Shown piece by piece: positions 33,741-44,962 of a DNA stretch of 64,000 bases. Location of the stretch: assembly GCF_014356525.2 (NCBI RefSeq), contig NC_052511.1:48112182-48176181 (forward strand). The letters are read 5' to 3'. Every line of letters starts with the position of its first letter. Position 1 is the stretch's first letter. Position numbers and translations under genes: made by a program. A model generated the notes under the pieces. The model had not been told where the DNA came from and searched no databases. It was given only the letters and a program-made list of their open reading frames with translations. The DNA is from Nilaparvata lugens (taxonomy: Eukaryota > Arthropoda > Insecta > Hemiptera > Delphacidae).

Positions 33741-34790
33741 GGTAACTCCTGCAACAAGTTGCAAACTACAAATTGAACTCCACAAATCACAGCAACTAAT
33801 CTCTCGAAAGTGTCACACGTTTTCCAACAAGTTCACACAATTTTTCCTCGATTGAACAATCGTCCTCGACTATTAAACTTGATTAAAAGTTGCAAGTTGT
33901 AAACGACTTGGAAGCCACAAATCAAGGCAACTAATTTCTCTTAAGCCTCACAATTTTCAACAAACTCACAAGAGATTTTCCCGAGATTATACAAATTTTC
34001 CCGACTATTAAACTTGATTACAAGTTGCAAGATAGCTCTAGCAGCAGTTGCAAACGACTTGCAGGCCACAAATCACGGCAATTAGTATCTCTCAAGCCTC
34101 AAGCCTCACACGTTTCCACAAACTCAAACAATCTTCCACTAGATTATACAAACGTCCCTGACTATTCAACTCGATTATATGCTGCACGACAACTCCAGCA
34201 ACAAGCTGCAAGCCACAAGTTGCACGCCACAAGCTGCTTGCAAACCACAAATCACGGCAACTAATTTCTCTCAAGTCTCACACGTTTTTCAACAAACTCA
34301 CACAATTTTTCCCTAGATTATACAAACGTCCCTGACTATTTAACTCGATTACAAGTTCCACGACAACTCCAACATCAAGTTGCAAGCGACAAGTTGCACG
34401 CCACAAGTTGCAAACCACAAATCACGGCAACTAATTCCTCTCAAGTCTCACACGTTTTTCAACAAACCCAACCCAGTTTTTCACTAGATTATACAAACGT
34501 CACTGACTATTCAACTCGATTACAAGTTCCACGACAACTCCAACATCAAGTTGCAAGCGACAAGTTGCACGCCACAAGTTGCAAACCACAAATCACGGCA
34601 ACTAATTTCTCTCAAGTCTCACACGTTTTTCAACAAACTCACACAGTTTTTCACTAGATTATACAAACGTTCCCGACTATTTAACTTGATTACAAGCTGC
34701 ACGACACGTTCAGCAACAAATTGCAAGCGACAAGCTGCAAGACGCAAGTTGCACGCCACGAGTTGCACGCTACCCGACGGGAGATGCTCA
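33741..34790. repeat. Tandem repeat of about 140-180 bp, six to seven units
   Basis: Units contain ccacaaatcacggcaactaa, ctcacacgtttttcaacaaa and attatacaaacgtccctgac; starts near 33780, 33918, 34071, 34250, 34420 and 34591. Unit length grows by duplication of caagttgcacgccac. Frames of 60-94 codons here are repeat artefacts. Confidence 0.8.
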
Positions 34791-34857
34791 CGGTGTCACG
34801 ATCACGTTGTTTCTGAGGGACTCGGACAAGCGTGAATCACATTCTACCGAGTTGAGC

Positions 34858-35180
34858 TGGGAATTCCTCCTCTCTTCTTCTTCATCCTCCTCCTACTCCT
34901 CCTCCTCCTGATCCTCCTCCCCCTTCACCACTTCCTCTATCACCTCAACCACCTCCTCCTACTAATCCTCCTCCTCCAAATCATCCTCCTCCACCATCAC
35001 CTCTTCCACCTTCAACGTCACCTCTTCCCAATCCTCCTCCTCATTCCTCCTCCTCCTCCACCTACTCCTCGTCCTCCTCCTCCACCTCCTCGTCTATCAC
35101 TTACTTCTTCCACCATCTTCTCCTTCTTCTTCTCCTTCTCTCACTCCTCCTTCACCAACACTCTCTTCTACTCACACCCT
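34858..35180. repeat. (TCC)n-rich polypyrimidine tract
   Basis: Interrupted CTCCTCCTC with CACC and TTC variants. No gene. Confidence 0.85.
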
Positions 35181-35515
35181 CTCTCTTTTCCACAAAGTCT
35201 GAGGTAGGGGCTTCATGTCAATCGATATTGTTAGTGACTGTTTGGGTGAGGTAGTAAGGGGGGTACCCCTGTCATTGCCTTCCCCCCATAACAGCTGCTC
35301 AGGTGTTTGTGTTTCACTCTACCCGTCTTATTATTGTCTCTCACTTTGTCACTCTCTCTCACTCACTGTTTCTACTCTATTTATATTATTGTCTCTCACT
35401 GACTGTTTCTGCTCCATCTCACACTCGCTCCCTTCCTCTCACTGTTTGTCTCTCTGTCTTAAATAAGTAGCTTACTGTCATCAATTGCTCTGTCTCTTTC
35501 TTACTCTTTCTCTCT
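35181..35515. other. CT-rich unassigned sequence
   Basis: tctcactgactgtttctgct is repeated with tctcactcactgtttctac. No gene seen. Confidence 0.35.
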
Positions 35516-35901
35516 GGTAGAGAGTTAGTGGGGAGGATATTTTTAATATTCTTTCCGAAGAATGGACATTGATATGTCCAAAGCTCCGCCAATTTATGTA
35601 GATGCATAACAATATAATTATCTATAGTTATTATATTACAAATTACTTTTTCATATCATATACAGTTCAATAATAATTTCGTAGTCTATATTATGTAAAT
35701 TCATCTATAATTTTGCTGTATTGTAAGCTATTGTCTATATATATTTTTTTCAAAATTATTGTACTGATTTGTTAAGTTCATTTACTTTTGTTTGTAAATT
35801 GTCAGTGTTATGAATAAATTTCAATTTCAAAAAAAAAAAAAAGGGTATAAGCCAGTATATATTGTAATCTACATAAATAAAGTACTCAATCAATCAATCT
35901 C
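35516..35901 (+). mobile_element. Family E copy 9 with a poly(A) retro-insertion
   Basis: Full-length family E interrupted at 35735-35843. Flanked by CT tracts on both sides. Confidence 0.7.
35735..35843 (+). mobile_element. Nested poly(A)-tailed retrocopy fragment
   Basis: About 109 bp ending AATAAA (35813-35818), then ttcaatttc and 14 A. This is the form of a 5'-truncated LINE-mobilised 3' end. The source transcript is not recognisable. Confidence 0.55.
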
Positions 35902-36459
35902 TCTCTCGCTCCATCTCTCTTGACTAATTAGCTTTCTGTCATTTATTGTAAATTGATGTTGGCCTGAAAGCCAGAATATAACACGATTCTAATTTTTGAA
36001 GAACTCTGATCTAAACTCTCTGTCCCTTTGTCTCCATTCGAAAGTTTTTTATTATTTTGTAAAATTACTTTTGTTTCCTTAATCTTATAATCCTCGTTGT
36101 ACAGTGTTTAAGTTTCACTTGGAATTTTATTGGAGGATTAAGAGTAAGAGAGGGCATATAATATACAAATCGAAAAACTTAGAAAAATATCACCAGTAGA
36201 AAGTTCATTTTTAGCCTTTGCACAGCCTTTGAGATTCCCATCAGAGATGAAAATTTAATATTTCATATGAGTTATTTGTCTTCTGTTCCCACTGTTTTCT
36301 CCTCTTCTCCACCAATTTCTCTTTTTTTGTCATCTACCAGATTCTCCAATATTGTTTATATTCTCTTCCTCACTCAAACACCGCAAATATCAATCACTCT
36401 CATTCACTCTCCTGAACTTGAATATTCTTCCTGTTCATTGAGAATCTCTCAAACCTCCC
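35902..36459. other. Unassigned
   Basis: AT-rich. A 65-codon frame at 36267-36464 is Ser-rich with no domain. No gene called. Confidence 0.3.
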
Positions 36460-37419
36460 AATAATAATAATATAATAATAATAATATAATAATAATAATA
36501 TAATAATAATAATATAATAATAATAATAATATAATAATAATAATAATATAATAATAATAATAATAATAATATAATAATAATAATATAATAATAATAATAT
36601 AATAATAATAATATAATAATAATAATATAATAATAATAATATAATAATAATAATATAATAATAATAATAATAATAATAATATAATAATAATAATATAATA
36701 ATAATAATAATATAATAATAATAATATAATAATAATAATATAATAATAATAATATAATAATAATAATATAATAATAATAATATAATAATAATAATATAAT
36801 AATAATAATAATAATAATATAATAATAATAATATAATAATAATAATATAATAATAATAATAATATAATAATAATAATATAATAATAATAATAATATAATA
36901 ATAATAATATAATAATAATAATAATATAATAATAATAATAATAATATAATAATAATAATATAATAATAATAATATAATAATAATAATAATAATAATATAA
37001 TAATAATAATATAATAATAATAATATAATAATAATAATAATATAATAATAATAATAATAATATAATAATAATAATAATATAATAATAATAATAATATAAT
37101 AATAATAATAATAATAATATAATAATAATAATAATATAATAATAATAATAATAATAATATAATAATAATAATAATAATATAATAATAATAATAATAATAA
37201 TATAATAATAATAATAATATAATAATAATAATAATATAATAATAATAATATAATAATAATAATAATATAATAATAATAATATAATAATAATAATATAATA
37301 ATAATAATATAATAATAATAATAATAATAATATAATAATAATAATATAATAATAATAATATAATAATAATAATATAATAATAATAATATAATAATAATAA
37401 TAATAATATAATAATAATA

Positions 37420-37451
<32 letters not shown>

Positions 37452-37462
37452 TAATAATAATA

Positions 37463-37500
<38 letters not shown>

Positions 37501-37727
37501 TAATAATAATAATAATAATAATAATATAATAATAATAATATAATAATAATAATAATAATATAATAATAATAATATAATAATAATAATAATAATAATATAA
37601 TAATAATAATAATAATAATATAATAATAATAATAATAATAATATAATAATAATAATAATAATAATATAATAATAATAATATAATAATAATAATATAATAA
37701 TAATAATATAATAATAATAATAATAAA
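36460..37727. repeat. Left (TAA)n array, about 1.27 kb
   Basis: AAT triplets interrupted every three to six units by a single extra AT, giving quasi-periods of 11, 14, 17 and 20 bp. It directly abuts the 5' end of the R4/Dong-type element. Confidence 0.98.
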
Positions 37728-40700
37728 GGAAAGGCTGTTGCAGTGTTGGCGTGAGCTTCTACCGGAGTCTGAACTCTCAGCCCAGAGAATATCTGATCAA
37801 GTTAGAGTGATAATGCGCAGGAAATTTCTCTCAGATGCTGACCTAGCGAACATAAAACAAGAGGTCTTGCAACAATTGAATGGTGAGGAAAATCATGAAA
37901 ATTTACTTGATGAGGCATTAGTTCTTGAGGATGCAGTACAAGAGAATGCTGATGTGGATACTAACATTGCAGTGAATGCTGAGGAGGTAGTAGCCCCTGT
38001 GACTGAGGCACTCGAAATTGATGAAGGTAGAGTTGAGGAGGAATTGCTGAGTAATGTTCATAAGTTAGCAGGAATTGCAATGGAATGTCGAAATCAGCTA
38101 AAAAAGATTCCATATAACAGAAAGGCATTCAGTGTTGTTAAGACTGTAGATAGGATACTTGCAAGACATGTTAATGAGATAACTGACATTAGCCAGGTGA
38201 CACATTGGATCTATTGTGGGGCATTGACTGTGCTACAGGAGCTGAGAATTAAACTGGTACCAAGGGTTAAGAAAAGTAGCTCTTCTGAACAACAGTGCAA
38301 GTCAAAGTGGAAAATACGACTTGAAAAGAAGATAAGTGACTTGAGAAAACGTATTGGGATAGTCACAAGCTATTTGCAAAACCCTGGTAGAGCTTCAAAC
38401 AAACAGAAGACTCAAATAGATGGAATCATTGTGCAGTATGTTGGATTTATTCAGAAAAGCAAGTTGCATGAAACACTGAAGTTGCATATGGACCTGTGGA
38501 AACAGAAGCTGGCAGCGTTAGCAAACCGATGTCGAAGGTACACACAAGCTGAGGATAGAAGGCACCAAGCAGCCTCATTCGCAAATAATGAGAGTAAATT
38601 CTACAAGAGACTGAATGGAGGTGTTGGAAAAGTAAAGCATCCAAGTGCAGAGGCATTGGAAGACTTCTGGAAGTCTGTTTGGGAAAGGCCAGCTGTGCAT
38701 GAGGAAGATGCGTACTGGATGAGGCAGGTGGAGAATGAAGCGAGGGAGATACCTGTCATGGCAGAATGTATAATCAGGCCAGAAGATGTTGCTTTGGCAG
38801 CAAAGAAAGCACACAACTGGAAGGCACCTGGACCTGATGGAATTCAAAACTATTGGCTCAAAAATTTTTCAAGCCTCCATCCTGTTGTTGCAAAGTGCTT
38901 CGATGACCTTCTAAATTCCGAGTCAGAGATTCCAGCAGGATTTGCATCAGGCTTGACCTATATGGTACCTAAGAAAGACGGTGAACTCGGTCCCAAAGAT
39001 TACAGGCCCATCACCTGCTTGAATAGTGTATACAAGCTTTTGACCTCCATTATCACCACAAAAATTGAGAAGCATATTACAGAGAACTGTATAATTGCCC
39101 CAGAACAACTTGGGTGCAAGAAGGGAGCAAAAGGATGTAAGGAGTTGCTAGTTGTTGACTCCTTCATTGCTGGTCAGGCGAGTGCTAAGCAGAGGAATCT
39201 ATCCATTGCCTGGATAGATTATGCAAAAGCCTTTGACTCCGTCCCACACAGTTGGCTGGTGCATGTTCTCCAACTTTATAAAGTCAGTTCAGGTATTGTC
39301 AACTTTTTGAAGCTAGCCATGACTGAGTGGAGTGTCAGGCTGTGTATTGGGGATGGAGTGGATCAATTTCAAACAGGTGCTATCAAGGTTGTCAGAGGAA
39401 TTTACCAGGGTGACAGTCTGAGCCCTCTCTGGTTCTGCCTGGCCTTAAATCCTCTTAGTTTGTTGCTAAGAAATTCCCCATATGGATATAAGCTCAATGT
39501 TTCAAGAGAGCTTACAGTATCACACAGTTTCTATATGGATGACCTGAAACTTTATGCCAAGTCACCAGAGCAGCTTGAGAATTTGCTTCAGCTAGTCACT
39601 ACTTTCAGCCAGAGTATCAAAATGAAATTAGGATTGGAGAAGTGTGCAGTACTGCATGTGAAGAAAGGTAAAGTAGTAAATACAGCAGAAGGGATGTTGA
39701 CACTGGAAAATGAAATAGGGCAGTTGCAAATAGGACAGACATATAAATACTTGGGACTCCACCAGCATTTGAAAATCTCCCGTGTTGAAGTGTTCAGCCG
39801 CTTGGAAATTGAATTTAAGAGAAGACTAAGTAAAGTCATGAAATCTAAATTGCCTTCAAAGCATCTGATTAAGGCAATAAATTCTTGGGTTATTCCATCT
39901 CTGACCTACAGTTTTGGTGTTCTGAAGTGGTCTGACACTCGTCTGGAACAAATGGACAGGCTTGTGAGGACTCAAATGACGAAAAACAGGGTGCATCACC
40001 CAAGATCATCGATGAGTCGTCTATATATGCCAAGGAAGCTGGGTGGCAGGGGCTTGTCCAGGGTTTCAGATCTGTGTGCAAAACAAGAGAAAAGACTAAG
40101 AGAGTATTTCATTTCTGCTAACACAAATCTCCTCAGGGAAGTGTGCCGACTGGATGAAAATTATACTGCACTTAACCTGAGGAATCCTAATGGTCGAGAG
40201 CCCTTGACAGTGCATGATTACAAGGCAGAATGGCAACAGAGGGAACTGCATGGGCGCTACTGTAAGCATCTGAACTCTGATCATAATAATCATGACCTTT
40301 CAAGCAGGTGGCTGACAGATGGAAGTCTTTTCCCAGAAACAGAAGGCTTTATAATTGCTATGCAGGATCAGGTTGTCGCTACCAATGCCTATAGAAGACA
40401 TATCATCAGAGATCTGAGCATAAGTGATAAATGCAGGCTTTGTAACGCTGCAGTAGAAAGTATTCAGCACATAGTTTCAGGCTGCTCAATATTGGCACCA
40501 AAAGAGTATTTGAGGCGACATAATAATGTTGCAAAAATAGTGCACCTGAAATTGCAGCAGGAATTTGACTTCTTTGAAGAAATGCCCCCATACTATTCTT
40601 ACTCTCCTCCTGCATTTATTGAGAGAAACCAGATTAAGATCTATTGGGATGTTCAAATGATCACTGACAGGCAAGTCATTCATAACAAGCCTGACATCCT

Positions 40701-41104
40701 AATGTTGAACATGAATCAAAAAGAAGCCTTGATAATTGATGTAGCCATACCAGCAGATGAAAATTGTCAAAGAACAAGAGGTGAGAAATTGAGGAAGTAT
40801 CAAGAGCTAGCATTTGAGCTCAAAGATATGTATGGGCTCAATAATGTTAGAATAATCCCAATCGTAATATCTGTGAATGGTCTGGTTCTTAATTCAACAG
40901 TGGAGAGCTGTAAGGCTATTGATGTCTCAGAAACTCTGGTAGGGAAAATGCAGAAGTCTGTTCTGCTTGATACAGCTCGCATAGTACGCCAAACGCTCCA
41001 ACATATTTGGTAAAATACTCCATCAATAATAGAAAATAATGCCAAGAGGTTGCATAAATTTTGCCCCTCTTCGCATAAGCTATCCGCAACTGCGTGAAAA
41101 AGAG
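37728..41104 (+). mobile_element. R4/Dong-type non-LTR retrotransposon inserted in TAA repeats, 5'-truncated
   Basis: The element fills the gap between two TAA arrays: one long ORF and a 91-bp 3' UTR ending cgtgaaaaagag before AATAAT. No poly(A). Bombyx Dong, of the R4 clade, is known to insert in TAA repeats, which matches both the protein type and the site. The 3' UTR contains AAGAGG (41044) and CCTCTT (41066) that can pair, plausibly the structure used to start reverse transcription. The open frame running into the array at the 5' side indicates truncation. Confidence 0.8.
37738..41013 (+). CDS. R4/Dong-type ORF: reverse transcriptase, zinc knuckle, restriction-like endonuclease (5' partial)
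   Basis: Non-LTR retrotransposon polyprotein that nicks target DNA and copies its RNA there. Residues counted from 37738 (TTG). QRISDQVRVI (16-25) matches the region following the N-terminal zinc finger/Myb part in this clade; that part is absent. NWKAPGPDGI (360-369) and YRPITCL (422-428) precede the palm. Motif A is IDYAKAFD (D494), motif B YQGDSLSP (556-563), catalytic YMDD 599-602, and YKYLG 669-673. Zinc knuckle CCHC is C899, C902, H911, C916, followed by RRHNNVAKIVH. Restriction-like endonuclease: KPD 984-986, IIDVAIP with D1001, and EKLRKYQ (K1020). All catalytic residues are present and there is no internal stop. The frame is open upstream to a TAA at 37690 inside the array; the first ATG is at 37813. 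Full-length relatives are longer at the N-terminus. It is probably recent, but its ability to move without the N-terminus is doubtful. Confidence 0.88.
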   Translation: MQCWRELLPESELSAQRISDQVRVIMRRKFLSDADLANIKQEVLQQLNGEENHENLLDEALVLEDAVQENADVDTNIAVNAEEVVAPVTEALEIDEGRVEEELLSNVHKLAGIAMECRNQLKKIPYNRKAFSVVKTVDRILARHVNEITDISQVTHWIYCGALTVLQELRIKLVPRVKKSSSSEQQCKSKWKIRLEKKISDLRKRIGIVTSYLQNPGRASNKQKTQIDGIIVQYVGFIQKSKLHETLKLHMDLWKQKLAALANRCRRYTQAEDRRHQAASFANNESKFYKRLNGGVGKVKHPSAEALEDFWKSVWERPAVHEEDAYWMRQVENEAREIPVMAECIIRPEDVALAAKKAHNWKAPGPDGIQNYWLKNFSSLHPVVAKCFDDLLNSESEIPAGFASGLTYMVPKKDGELGPKDYRPITCLNSVYKLLTSIITTKIEKHITENCIIAPEQLGCKKGAKGCKELLVVDSFIAGQASAKQRNLSIAWIDYAKAFDSVPHSWLVHVLQLYKVSSGIVNFLKLAMTEWSVRLCIGDGVDQFQTGAIKVVRGIYQGDSLSPLWFCLALNPLSLLLRNSPYGYKLNVSRELTVSHSFYMDDLKLYAKSPEQLENLLQLVTTFSQSIKMKLGLEKCAVLHVKKGKVVNTAEGMLTLENEIGQLQIGQTYKYLGLHQHLKISRVEVFSRLEIEFKRRLSKVMKSKLPSKHLIKAINSWVIPSLTYSFGVLKWSDTRLEQMDRLVRTQMTKNRVHHPRSSMSRLYMPRKLGGRGLSRVSDLCAKQEKRLREYFISANTNLLREVCRLDENYTALNLRNPNGREPLTVHDYKAEWQQRELHGRYCKHLNSDHNNHDLSSRWLTDGSLFPETEGFIIAMQDQVVATNAYRRHIIRDLSISDKCRLCNAAVESIQHIVSGCSILAPKEYLRRHNNVAKIVHLKLQQEFDFFEEMPPYYSYSPPAFIERNQIKIYWDVQMITDRQVIHNKPDILMLNMNQKEALIIDVAIPADENCQRTRGEKLRKYQELAFELKDMYGLNNVRIIPIVISVNGLVLNSTVESCKAIDVSETLVGKMQKSVLLDTARIVRQTLQHIW

Positions 41105-41120
41105 AATAATAATAATAATA

Positions 41121-41161
<41 letters not shown>

Positions 41162-41692
41162 TAATAATAATAATAATATAATAATAATAATAATATAATA
41201 ATAATAATAATAATAATATAATAATAATAATAATAATATAATAATAATAATAATAATATAATAATAATAATATAATAATAATAATATAATAATAATAATA
41301 TAATAATAATAATAATAATAATATAATAATAATAATATAATAATAATAATAATATAATAATAATAATATAATAATAATAATAATAATATAATAATAATAA
41401 TAATATAATAATAATAATAATAATATAATAATAATAATAATAATAATATAATAATAATAATAATATAATAATAATAATAATAATATAATAATAATAATAA
41501 TATAATAATAATAATATAATAATAATAATATAATAATAATAATATAATAATAATAATAATATAATAATAATAATATAATAATAATAATAATAATATAATA
41601 ATAATAATATAATAATAATAATATAATAATAATAATATAATAATAATAATAATATAATAATAATAATAATAATAATATAATAATAATAATAT
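41105..41692. repeat. Right (TAA)n array, about 0.59 kb
   Basis: Same AAT/AT mixture as the left array. It runs without a break into attatcttgtatagttatt, the middle of a family E copy. Confidence 0.98.
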
Positions 41693-41879
41693 TATCTTGT
41701 ATAGTTATTCCAAATTGTTGATTTTTTTCTTCATATCATTGTACAGTTCAATAATTATTTTCTCAGTTTATAATATCTAGATTCATCTATAATTCTGCTG
41801 TAATGTAAGCTATTGTATACAAGTGTATAAGCCAGTATATATTGTAATCTACATAAATAAAGTACTCAATCAATCAATC
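41685..41879 (+). mobile_element. Family E copy 10, 5' part replaced by TAA array
   Basis: From attatcttgtatagttatt to (AATC)n. Other copies read gcataacaatattatctata here, so the array may have grown from the ataacaatataat stretch of this copy. Confidence 0.65.
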
Positions 41880-41939
41880 TCACACTCTCTTATTCTCTAA
41901 CTCTCTCACACACTCCAACTCTCTCTTTCTCTCTCTCTT
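41880..41939. repeat. CT-rich link
   Basis: ctctcacactctct-type sequence between two family E copies. Confidence 0.7.
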
Positions 41940-42222
41940 TTTGGTTGTGAGTTAGTGGGGAGGATATTTTTAATATTCTTTCCGAAGAATGGACATTGAT
42001 ATGTCCAAAGCTTCGCCAATTTATGTAGATGCATAACAATATTATCTATAGTTATTACAAATTGCTTTTTTCATATCATATACAGTTCAATAATAATTTT
42101 CTTAGTCTATATTATGTGAATTCATCTATAATTTTGCTGTATTGAAAGCTATTGTATATAAGTGTATAAGCCAGTATATTATACTGTAATCTACATAAAT
42201 AAAGTACTCAATCAATCAATCT
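41940..42222 (+). mobile_element. Family E copy 11
   Basis: ttggttgtgagttagtgggg to (AATC)n; CT tracts on both sides. Confidence 0.7.
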
Positions 42223-42784
42223 CACACTCTCTCATTCTCTAACTCTCTCACACACTCCAACTCTCTCTCTCTCTCATTCTCGTACTCTCTCACTCTATCA
42301 AACCCTCTCTCTAACTCACTCTCTCTCACACTCTTTCTCTCACTCTTACTCTCTTATCCTCTAACTCTCTCTCTCTCACACACTTTCTTCCTTCATACTC
42401 TCTAACTCCCTATCTCTAACTCACTCTCTCTCTCACTCACACTCTCTTATTCTCTAACTATCTCACTCTCTCTCACACACTTTCTTCCTTCATACTCTCT
42501 CACTCCCTCTCTCTAACTCACTCTCTCTCACACACTCTCCCTCTCTCTCACACTCTCTTATTCTCTAACTATCTCACTCTCTCTCACTCACTTTCTTCCT
42601 TCATACTCTCTCACTTCCTCTCTATAACTCACTCTCACTCACACTCTCTCACTGTCTCCCACTCTCTCTCACTCACACTCTCTTATCCTCTTACTCTCTC
42701 ACTCTCTCTCTCTCACACACTCTCCCTCTCTCTCACAATCTCTTATTCTCTAATTTTCTCGCTTTCCCTCTCACACACATTCAC

Positions 42785-42830
<46 letters not shown>

Positions 42831-43156
42831 ACGCAAAAACACATATTCTCTCTCACTCTCTCATTCTCGTACTCTCTCACCCTATCACTCCCTCTCTCAC
42901 ACTCTTTCAATTTCTCTCACTCACACTCTCTTATCCTCTAACTCTCTCACTCTCTCTCACACACTTTCTTCCTTCATACTCTCTAACTCCCTATCTCTAA
43001 CTCACTCTCTCTCTCTCTCACTCACACTCTCTTATTCTCTAACTATCTCACTCACTCTCTCACACACTTTCTCCCTTCATACTCTCTCACTCCCTGTCTC
43101 TAACTCACTCTCACTCTCTCACACTCACCCTCTCTCTCACACTTCTCACACTACCT
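42223..43156. repeat. CT/CAC-rich tract with higher-order repeats
   Basis: About 930 bp of ctctctcac. Longer blocks such as cacactttcttccttcatac recur around 42392, 42476, 42588, 42960 and 43064, showing block duplication. A (CA)n run is at about 42807-42831. Confidence 0.85.
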
Positions 43157-43468
43157 TTGGTAGAGAGTTAGTGGGGAGGATATTTTTAATATTCTTCCCG
43201 AAGAATGGACATTGATATGTCCAAAGCTCCGCCAATTTATGTAGATGCATAGCAATATAATTATTATCTATAGTTATTATATTACAAATTGCTTTTTCAT
43301 ATCATATACAGTTCAATAATTATTTTCTTAGTCTATATTATGTAAATTCATCTATAATTTTGCTGTATTATAAGATATTGTATATAAGTGTATAAGCCAG
43401 TATATATTGTGTAAATTCAAAGCTATTGTAATCTACATAAATAAAGTACTCAATCAATCAATCAATCA
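43157..43468 (+). mobile_element. Family E copy 12 with a small internal duplication
   Basis: Full length. gtgtaaattcaaagctattg is an extra segment before the final ctacataaataaag. Confidence 0.7.
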
Positions 43469-43854
43469 CACTCTCCTATTCTCTAACTTTCTCGCTCCCT
43501 CTCTCACACACATTCTCTCTTTCTCACACACACAATAACACATATTCACTCTCTCACACTCTCTCCCACTCACCTACATCCTCTACGTCTTGTTTCTTCG
43601 CACACCCTTCCGCCCGTTCAGCCTAATCCCGTTAGCGGTGTGCTGCTAAATGCAATTGGCCTCATGTCACGTGTCTATTCGTCGCACGTGTTTCAAACGA
43701 ACGCGTTTCGCGACATGCATTTCTGCGTTGCAAATTTAGCAACTCTGTTCGTGACACATTTCAACTACCGGATTTTTCTATTTAGCAACTCGAGTCTCTT
43801 ACCTGTCAATAACCTGTGTTATTACACAAGTTCATTGCATTTCGTAGAATATTA
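43469..43854. other. CT-rich sequence then a GC-richer patch with two CACGTG boxes
   Basis: 43600-43760 is non-repetitive and CpG-containing, with CACGTG at 43668 and 43685. A 71-codon frame (43640-43855) has no recognisable domain. It could be a host regulatory segment; evidence is thin. Confidence 0.3.
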
Positions 43855-44019
43855 AGGTGCGTACAGATATACGCGCCGCGAACATGAGCAATTCACTTTT
43901 AATCAGCTGATGCCAAGCTTTTTATATCTATATCTTACGGTTTCTGTAAAAATACAGATATAGTCAGCTGATTAACAGTGAATTGCTCATGTTTGCGGCG
44001 CGTATATCTGTACGCACCT
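43855..44019. mobile_element. Family D palindromic MITE, copy 2
   Basis: AAGGTGCGTACAGATATACG and CGTATATCTGTACGCACCTT; nearly fully self-complementary and about 90 percent like copy 1 by eye. Confidence 0.75.
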
Positions 44020-44029
44020 TTAGACATTG

Positions 44030-44085
44030 AGGGCAGGTTTCCGAGCTCGGGATTCAACTAAGTTCTAGACTTTAAGCTAGTGATA
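44030..44085. mobile_element. Family J end fragment
   Basis: ggtttccgagctcgggattc and aagttctagactttaa equal the left end of family J (44963). Confidence 0.5.
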
Positions 44086-44602
44086 GCTAGAAGTCCTGTG
44101 AACAGTAGACCTCACGCAGTTTTCTCAACCACAAGTACATGATTGAAACTATAGACCTTATGAAAATACAGCAATAGACTGGCTTCTCCACACATCTGTG
44201 TAATCACTTGTCAGCAGATTTATTATGAATAATTCTATCGTCTGATTTTTACTCTAATATTGGCGTATGAAGGTGGCTCCTTTTTCCTTTCATATTTCCC
44301 TTAGAATGCAAAATTTCCAAAAAAACCTTGTATATACGTCGATGTCCAATTAAAAAAGGAACATACCTGTCAAATTTCATGAAAATCTATTACCGCGTCT
44401 CGCCGTAAATGCGCAACATATGAACATTTTATTGTGTATGAACACAATTAAAAAAGGAACATACCTGTCAAATTTCATGAAAATCTATTACCGCGTTTCG
44501 CCGTAAATGCGCAACATATAAACATTCAAACACTTAAACATTAAGAGAAATGCCAAACCGTCGACTTGAATCTTGGACCACACTGAGCTCGGTCAATAAA
44601 GA
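44086..44602 (-). mobile_element. Family B element, minus copy with internal duplication
   Basis: Reverse of the consensus from cctgtgaacagtagacctca to gagctcggtcaataaag. A segment (caattaaaaaaggaacatac ... gtaaatgcgcaacatat) occurs twice in tandem at about 44347-44428 and 44448-44520. Confidence 0.65.
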
Positions 44603-44962
44603 TTGTTAAATTAGATATCCACAATCATGAGATTGATGATTGAATGAATTGATGGATTTATTGCTGCAATCAAAATCTAAAAATTGTCATGAACTCTGGA
44701 TCACCCGGTTGATATTTATTAAATCTTGTTGCCGGTCAACTATTCCTGCACATGCTTGAGTACGCACAATGCCTACTCTGAAGCAGCTTGGAATTCAGAA
44801 CTTCTTGTCCGGTAGGTAAGAATCAACATGAATGCACATGTCATGATTCCAGTTGTCTTCTGATTTGGTGTAATGTAGTGATAAGGTACTTTCCTACAGA
44901 TAAATCCGTTATACTCGACTACATCTTTGTATTTTCATCCTACTTTTCGCTAGCACATTAAA
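44603..44962. other. Unassigned
   Basis: No gene or repeat recognised. Confidence 0.3.

Noticed and set aside
34025..34835. Frames of 79-94 codons
   Set aside because: They follow the tandem repeat units and change frame from unit to unit.
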